64,000 nucleotides of DNA from Seonamhaeicola sp. S2-3 (GTDB lineage: Bacteria > Bacteroidota > Bacteroidia > Flavobacteriales > Flavobacteriaceae): positions 631,001 through 695,000 of the forward strand of contig NZ_CP019389.1 of NCBI RefSeq assembly GCF_001971785.1. The letters run 5' to 3'. The translations under genes and the position numbers were made by a program. Below the pieces are notes generated by a model. It ran no database searches, was not told the DNA's origin, and saw nothing but the letters and a program-made list of their open reading frames with translations. This document shows positions 59,455 through 64,000 of this stretch, piece after piece. Numbering within the stretch: the first letter of the stretch is position 1; each line of letters opens with the position of its first letter.

Positions 59455-59472
59455 AACGCCCTAATTATAATG

Positions 59473-59808
59473 TTACTTTTTAAGTTCTAACTTTTCGGCA
59501 AAATAATCGCAAAAATCTTTCATGGTAGCTGTCATTTTTTCGTCTTGCGTAGCTCTATTAAAGGTATTACTCATAGCAACTAAGGTTTGATGAAAAAACA
59601 CTTTCATTTCATCAACTGGCATATCTTTAGTCCATAAATCTATACGTAAAGACTCTTGCGCTTTAGAATCCCAAACACTAAGCATCATGGCTTTAGATTC
59701 TTGGTTAGTGATACCGCCATCTTCTGCAGACCAAAATAGTTTTTCTGGCACTCTATTTTCATCTAATTCTACATTCAATTCTATCTTAGAGGTGTGTGTT
59801 TTAGGCAT
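59473..59808 (-). CDS. gldC: Gliding motility protein GldC
   Basis: A 111-aa soluble protein with the family's conserved sequence (IELNVELDENRVPEKLFWSA; KAQESLRIDLWTKDMPVDEMK). It is needed for normal gliding in Flavobacterium but its mechanism is unknown. It follows gldB with a 1-bp overlap of start and stop. Confidence 0.92.
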   Translation of the reverse strand: MPKTHTSKIELNVELDENRVPEKLFWSAEDGGITNQESKAMMLSVWDSKAQESLRIDLWTKDMPVDEMKVFFHQTLVAMSNTFNRATQDEKMTATMKDFCDYFAEKLELKK

Positions 59809-60770
59809 TATTTATTAGGTTTATATTTGGTGTTATTATAAATTTCTTCGGCACTGGTAATTAGCATTTTTTTAAGCGATACCTTATTTTGATTCATGTA
59901 AGCTCTAACCATTTTCCATCCGATATACTGCCCTAACCTACCTGGAGAATTGGCATCTATATCTTCTAAATAAAATTTGGTAAATGGTGCTGGGTTTATA
60001 AATCTGCTAGGTAATTTAGAATCTGTACTAAAAAGTAATTCGCGTTCTACAAAATAGCGCCATATATCACTCTCATTGATGTTTGCCCAATTTAGCTCAT
60101 CTTTTGTGTACCCAATGCGTTGTGCTTCGGTTTTAAAAGGAATGATTACATCTTTAAAATACAACTGTTTTCCAAAGTATATCATTTCATCTAATAAGGT
60201 TTTATTTGGCGCTTGATGAATATATTTTTTGGCATATTCTGTAGCTAAATCAACTACTATTTGTTCTTTTTTAAAATGACTTTTAATATATTTAGGGATA
60301 TTAGTATAGAACTCGTGATTGCTTCCTAAATAATTATCTAAAGCAATAATAGCAATAGTATCTGTTACTATGACTCTATTTCTGTAATCAACATCACTGG
60401 TAGTAGTAATAACTCTTGGTGGGTTAAATGCTTCAAAATAATATTTTATATGATTAAATAGTGATTCAATTTCAGCTTCTGTATCACTAAAATTGCTAAA
60501 GGTTTTATTTACCTCTGAAGATAACATTTGCTGTAATGTATCATTAATTTTAGCTAACCAAAACGAGTCTTTATATTTTTTTGAAAACATAAACGGATAT
60601 GCTTTCTTTAATTTAGGAAGGGTTTCTGCATTGGTTTCTGCAAAAAATTGGTCAAATCTTTCAACTTCAACATCAATATTTATTTGTGCAATATCAGCTT
60701 CAAGTTGATTATTTTTTTTACATGAATATACAGTTACGGCTAATAATAAAAATAATAATAGGTTTTTCAT
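59808..60770 (-). CDS. gldB: Gliding motility lipoprotein GldB
   Basis: A 320-aa lipoprotein (lipobox VYSC, Cys17) matching GldB along its whole length (VERFDQFF near the start, LGQYIGWKMVRAYMNQN near the end). It helps to stabilise the gliding/type IX apparatus. It is divergent from nadE, as in Flavobacterium relatives. Confidence 0.92.
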   Translation of the reverse strand: MKNLLLFLLLAVTVYSCKKNNQLEADIAQINIDVEVERFDQFFAETNAETLPKLKKAYPFMFSKKYKDSFWLAKINDTLQQMLSSEVNKTFSNFSDTEAEIESLFNHIKYYFEAFNPPRVITTTSDVDYRNRVIVTDTIAIIALDNYLGSNHEFYTNIPKYIKSHFKKEQIVVDLATEYAKKYIHQAPNKTLLDEMIYFGKQLYFKDVIIPFKTEAQRIGYTKDELNWANINESDIWRYFVERELLFSTDSKLPSRFINPAPFTKFYLEDIDANSPGRLGQYIGWKMVRAYMNQNKVSLKKMLITSAEEIYNNTKYKPNK

Positions 60771-60862
60771 ATAAAACTTACTCGTTATAAATTTTTATTA
60801 ATTAAGTGTTTCGTTTATTTTTGTTTACAAAGGTACTATTCTTAGAATTAAATTCACTTAAT

Positions 60863-61651
60863 ATGCAAACAGAAAAAGTTGTTAATCATATTGTTAATTG
60901 GTTAAAAGATTATGCTACAAATGCTGGTGTAAACGGATTTGTTGTTGGCGTTTCTGGCGGCATAGATTCTGCCGTCACTTCAACTTTATGTGCCAAAACA
61001 GGCATGAATGTTTTAGTTGTTGAAATGCCTATACACCAAGCCAAAAGCCATGTAAGCAGAGCCCAAGAACATATTAAGCAGTTAAAAACAAGGTTTGATA
61101 ACGTTAGCGATACACGTACCGATTTAACCCCTGTTTTTGATGAATTTAAAACAGAAGTATTTCTTGATGGTGACCAAGCTACAGTAGATATGGCATTAGC
61201 CAACACCCGTGCTAGATTAAGAATGACTACGTTATACTACTATGCCGGACTTTACAAACTTTTAGTAGCAGGGACAGGCAATAAAGTTGAAGATTTTGGC
61301 GTTGGGTTTTACACCAAATACGGAGATGGTGGGGTAGATTTAAGCCCCATTGCAGACCTTTTAAAATCTGAAGTTTACCAATTAGGTGAAGCTTTAGAAG
61401 TACCAGAGTCTATTATGAATGCTGCCCCTAGCGATGGTTTATTTGGTGATGCCAGAAGTGATGAAGACCAAATAGGCGCCTCTTACCCAGAGCTTGAATG
61501 GGCTATGAAAATGGATAATGAAGGCAAAACAGAATCTGATTTTGAAGGCAGAAAACAAGCTGTTTTTAAAATATATAAAAGGTTTAATACAGCCAATAAA
61601 CACAAAATGATTCCTATACCTGTTTGTAATATTCCTAATAATTACAAATAA
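60863..61651 (+). CDS. nadE: NH3-dependent NAD+ synthetase
   Basis: A 262-aa enzyme for the last step of NAD synthesis, amidating deamido-NAD. The PP-loop ATP-binding motif is VSGGIDSAV. Other family segments are GTGNKVEDFGVGFYTKYGDGGVDLSPIADL and PSDGLFGD. No glutaminase domain is present, so ammonia is the nitrogen source. I chose the ATG at 60863; upstream starts would add a tail absent from the family. Confidence 0.95.
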   Translation: MQTEKVVNHIVNWLKDYATNAGVNGFVVGVSGGIDSAVTSTLCAKTGMNVLVVEMPIHQAKSHVSRAQEHIKQLKTRFDNVSDTRTDLTPVFDEFKTEVFLDGDQATVDMALANTRARLRMTTLYYYAGLYKLLVAGTGNKVEDFGVGFYTKYGDGGVDLSPIADLLKSEVYQLGEALEVPESIMNAAPSDGLFGDARSDEDQIGASYPELEWAMKMDNEGKTESDFEGRKQAVFKIYKRFNTANKHKMIPIPVCNIPNNYK

Positions 61652-61654
61652 ATG

Positions 61655-61685
61655 TTGTAAAGTATTCAGGAAATCACTACTTTTG
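61655..61685 (+). promoter_or_regulatory. Bacteroidota-type promoter of the response regulator gene
   Basis: TTG (61655-61657) is followed after 20 bp by TACTTTTG (61678-61685), matching TAnnTTTG. The start codon is 68 bp downstream. Confidence 0.55.
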
Positions 61686-61753
61686 GGGTTGCATATTCTC
61701 TCAACTAACAAAACTATCTCTCTAAAAATTAATTATGCAAAACAACCAAAATT

Positions 61754-62386
61754 ATGATAAAGTTATTAATAGCAGACAATCACCCTATTACAAGAAAAGG
61801 ACTTGAAGTACTTTTCTCTGCCTCTTCTGACATTAAAATTGTTGGAAGCGTAGACGATGGCGAAGCCATCCTTGAATTTATTAAGAAAAATCCAGTTGAC
61901 ATTATTTTAACTGAGACCGATCTTCCTAAACTTAATGGTTTAACCCTGTTACGTCATTTAAAAAATGACTACCCAGATATTAAAACTATTATTTTTAGTA
62001 GTCAGCCAGAAGAAGTATATGCCATAAATGCCATTAAAGCTGGTGCTTCTGGTTATATTTCTAAAACGGTAAATGTTATTACAATAAATGAAGCCATTTT
62101 AAAAGTTTATGAAGGTGGTATTTATTTAAGTAATGAGCTAACGCAACAATTGGCATTTGGAAATCGTGTTGGAAAAAGCACTGGATCTTTCTATAAAAAA
62201 CTGTCTACCAGAGAAGCCGAAGTGCTTAAACTTTTAACTATTGGTAGAAAAAACAAAGAAATTTCTAAAGAACTTGATATTAACGAAAAAACCGTTAGTA
62301 CTTACAAAGCGCGTTTAATGCGTAAGCTTAAAGTTACTAATTTGGTAGATTTGGTTAATCAAGCTAAACTTACCCAGCAGTTATAA
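61754..62386 (+). CDS. NarL/FixJ-type response regulator with Glu at the phosphoacceptor position
   Basis: A 210-aa two-domain regulator: receiver (about 1-120) and LuxR-type helix-turn-helix (LSTREAEVLKLLTIGRKNKEISKELDINEKTVSTYK, about 147-200). In the receiver, the phosphoacceptor Asp is replaced by E54 (DIILTETDLP), and one of the two acidic-pocket residues is Asn (AD8-N9). Ser82 and Lys104 remain. It probably works without phosphorylation, perhaps locked in an active-like state. No histidine kinase gene is adjacent. Its last 6 bp overlap the converging dnaG gene. Confidence 0.9.
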   Translation: MIKLLIADNHPITRKGLEVLFSASSDIKIVGSVDDGEAILEFIKKNPVDIILTETDLPKLNGLTLLRHLKNDYPDIKTIIFSSQPEEVYAINAIKAGASGYISKTVNVITINEAILKVYEGGIYLSNELTQQLAFGNRVGKSTGSFYKKLSTREAEVLKLLTIGRKNKEISKELDINEKTVSTYKARLMRKLKVTNLVDLVNQAKLTQQL

Positions 62387-64000
62387 CACTCTGTTAAGTT
62401 TTCTAGATAATAACATTTTTAAGCCTGAGTAGTCTTTTACTTCTTCAAGAATATTTTTATTTACCTCGCTGGTATTTTGTAATGTTTTTTGTTGAAATTC
62501 TTTAACCTTTTGGTCTATTAAAAAGCAACGCAGGCTTAAAATTGTTTCGCTAACTAGTTGTGCTACTGTGTTTGTTTTTTCTTTTGGATAGATTTCCATT
62601 CTATTCCAATTATCTAAACTGTAGCGTTCATCATCCATTAAAATGGAGGTGATTTCGTTTGCTGTTTCTTGGTCTACAGAATTTATAAACATCTTTAAAT
62701 TGAATTCAGTATTCTGATTTAAAGTATCTATAATAGTGTAATATAAAGTTTTAAACCTTTCGTTTGAAAACTCCATTTCATCTTCTTGAAGGTCTAAAAA
62801 CACTTTTTCAAAAACTTTTGCTTCTTGAATAACGGGTTCTAGAATTAAATCGCCTTTATCATTTTCTTTTAAAACTAAATCTTCAAAATTTTCTGTTCTA
62901 CTTCCATATAACAACAAAATCTCTATAATTTTTCGTTCTAACAAATACTGAACATCTACCTTTTTTACAGGTTGTTCATGTTTAATAACTTCAAATGATT
63001 TTTGTTGCTTTTTATATTCTCTATTTTCTTCTTGAAATTCTTTTTTATTAATTTGAGCTAACGTACTGAATAAAACTTCCTCACTAATATCCATAATTCT
63101 AGCACATTCCTGAATGTAGATTTCTTTTTTTATTCTATCAGGAATTTTTGAGATACTGTTTACAATATCACGTACGGTTTCAGCTTTTTTTATGGGATCT
63201 TCTTTAGCATCTTCATGCAAAATTGACGCTTTAAATTGAATAAAATCTTTAGCATTATTTTTTAAATAGAGAGCTAATTCTTCAAGCGTATTTTGTTTAG
63301 CAAAACTATCGGGGTCTTCGCCTTCAGGAAAGGTACATACTTTTACATTCATACCTTGCTCAAGAATTAAATCAATTCCTCTAAGAGAAGCTCGCATACC
63401 TGCCGCATCTCCATCAAAAAGCACGGTAATGTTTTTTGTAAGTCTGTTAATAAGCCTTATCTGTTCTGATGTTAGAGCCGTTCCTGATGAGGATACAACA
63501 TTTTTAATACCAGTTTGATGAAACTGAATAACATCTGTATATCCTTCCACTAAATAACAATTATCTTCTTTAGCTATACTTTGTTTGGCGTTATAAATAC
63601 CATATAAAACCTTGCTTTTATGGTATATATCACTCTCTGGAGAATTAAGATATTTAGCAGCTTTTTTATCATTTACTAAAATTCTACCTCCAAAACCCAA
63701 CACGCGTCCGCTCATACTTTTAATAGGAAACATAACGCGTCCTTTAAACCTATCAAAATGCTTATCGGGTTTAACTATTGTTAGACCTGTTTTTTCTAAA
63801 AACTCTAATTGATAACCTTTTTTTAAAGCTTCATCTGTAAAGGCTTGCCATTCATCAAGTGAATAGCCCAAATCAAACTTTTTAATGGTTTCGTCTGTAA
63901 ACCCACGTTCTTTAAAGTAACTAAGTCCTATAGATTTTCCTTGGTCTGTTTTATGAAGTATTTTCTGAAAGTACTCATTAGCAAACTCACTTACCAAATA
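62381..64000 (-). CDS. dnaG: DNA primase, N-terminus cut by the window end
   Basis: About 540 codons of the replication primase are visible; the N-terminal zinc-binding domain lies beyond position 64,000. The RNA polymerase domain has GFGGRIL and KYLNSPES. The Toprim motifs EGYTDV and LFDGDAAG are intact. The C-terminal region (about the last 200 residues) would bind the replicative helicase. It converges with the response regulator gene with a 6-bp overlap. Confidence 0.95.
   Translation of the reverse strand, partial: YLVSEFANEYFQKILHKTDQGKSIGLSYFKERGFTDETIKKFDLGYSLDEWQAFTDEALKKGYQLEFLEKTGLTIVKPDKHFDRFKGRVMFPIKSMSGRVLGFGGRILVNDKKAAKYLNSPESDIYHKSKVLYGIYNAKQSIAKEDNCYLVEGYTDVIQFHQTGIKNVVSSSGTALTSEQIRLINRLTKNITVLFDGDAAGMRASLRGIDLILEQGMNVKVCTFPEGEDPDSFAKQNTLEELALYLKNNAKDFIQFKASILHEDAKEDPIKKAETVRDIVNSISKIPDRIKKEIYIQECARIMDISEEVLFSTLAQINKKEFQEENREYKKQQKSFEVIKHEQPVKKVDVQYLLERKIIEILLLYGSRTENFEDLVLKENDKGDLILEPVIQEAKVFEKVFLDLQEDEMEFSNERFKTLYYTIIDTLNQNTEFNLKMFINSVDQETANEITSILMDDERYSLDNWNRMEIYPKEKTNTVAQLVSETILSLRCFLIDQKVKEFQQKTLQNTSEVNKNILEEVKDYSGLKMLLSRKLNRVL

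Noticed and set aside
61916-61924. D56 of the response regulator as the phosphoacceptor
   Set aside because: Alignment of the DIIL beta-strand and the following Pro places E54, not D56, at the phosphoacceptor position.

Overview
The window is AT-rich chromosomal DNA from a member of the family Flavobacteriaceae (phylum Bacteroidota), most likely marine. The evidence is a SusC/SusD-type polysaccharide utilisation locus (PUL), the gliding/type IX secretion core gldK-gldL-gldM-gldN, gldB-gldC, exosortase XrtF, an HYC_CC_PP family protein, and Bacteroidota-type promoters (TTG then TAnnTTTG). The genus cannot be fixed from the sequence alone.

Positions 1-18,000 look like accessory DNA. The 5' end of a probable type I methylase gene (hsdM, cut by the window) follows hsdR on the minus strand. 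An 820-bp gap with 11-bp tandem repeats leads to a plus-strand PUL: a membrane-anchored DUF6377-type regulator, SusC, SusD, a SusE/F-like lipoprotein, two different GH30 lipoproteins, and a two-module carbohydrate-binding-like protein with a type IX secretion tail. This set suggests uptake of a beta-glucan, probably with beta-1,6 linkages. Directly behind it lie a 321-bp MITE-like element and an ISL3-like insertion sequence whose right end is duplicated. The initiator tRNA gene (18090-18162, minus) marks the start of more ordinary DNA.

From 18,300 to 38,100 most genes are on the minus strand: a plant-type LRR protein, an RND efflux operon (membrane fusion protein, pump, TolC), an ABC-F ATPase, a DUF983 protein, a FAD oxidoreductase, the gldKLMN block, an arginase-fold protein that has lost its metal ligands, topA, and a membrane protein. 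From 38,170 to 45,022 a plus-strand block carries miaB, a sigma-54 activator, lptE, a small repeat-type protein, secG, groES and groEL. groES has a good -24/-12 promoter and a perfect inverted repeat at the expected transcription start.

From 45,361 to 50,795 minus-strand genes form a probable metal (copper-like) uptake operon (HYC_CC_PP protein, TonB receptor, HMA protein) that runs into a photolyase, preceded by xrtF and its partner. From 50,871 plus-strand housekeeping genes follow: a GAF protein, purH, mreB-mreC-mreD-PBP2-rodA, and an unusual exported lipoprotein with an intact peptide deformylase site. The window ends with gldB-gldC (minus), nadE, a response regulator with Glu in place of the phosphoacceptor Asp, and dnaG (cut by the window end).

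Several gene sets act together. GldKLMN (with GldB/GldC) build the gliding/type IX machinery that would export the PUL carbohydrate-binding protein. MreBCD-PBP2-RodA build the lateral wall. SecG, LptE and GroES/EL serve envelope and folding tasks. The best candidates for undescribed biology are the degenerate arginase beside gldK, the lipoprotein deformylase, the orphan exosortase pair, the metal-uptake/photolyase operon, and the MITE/IS junction.
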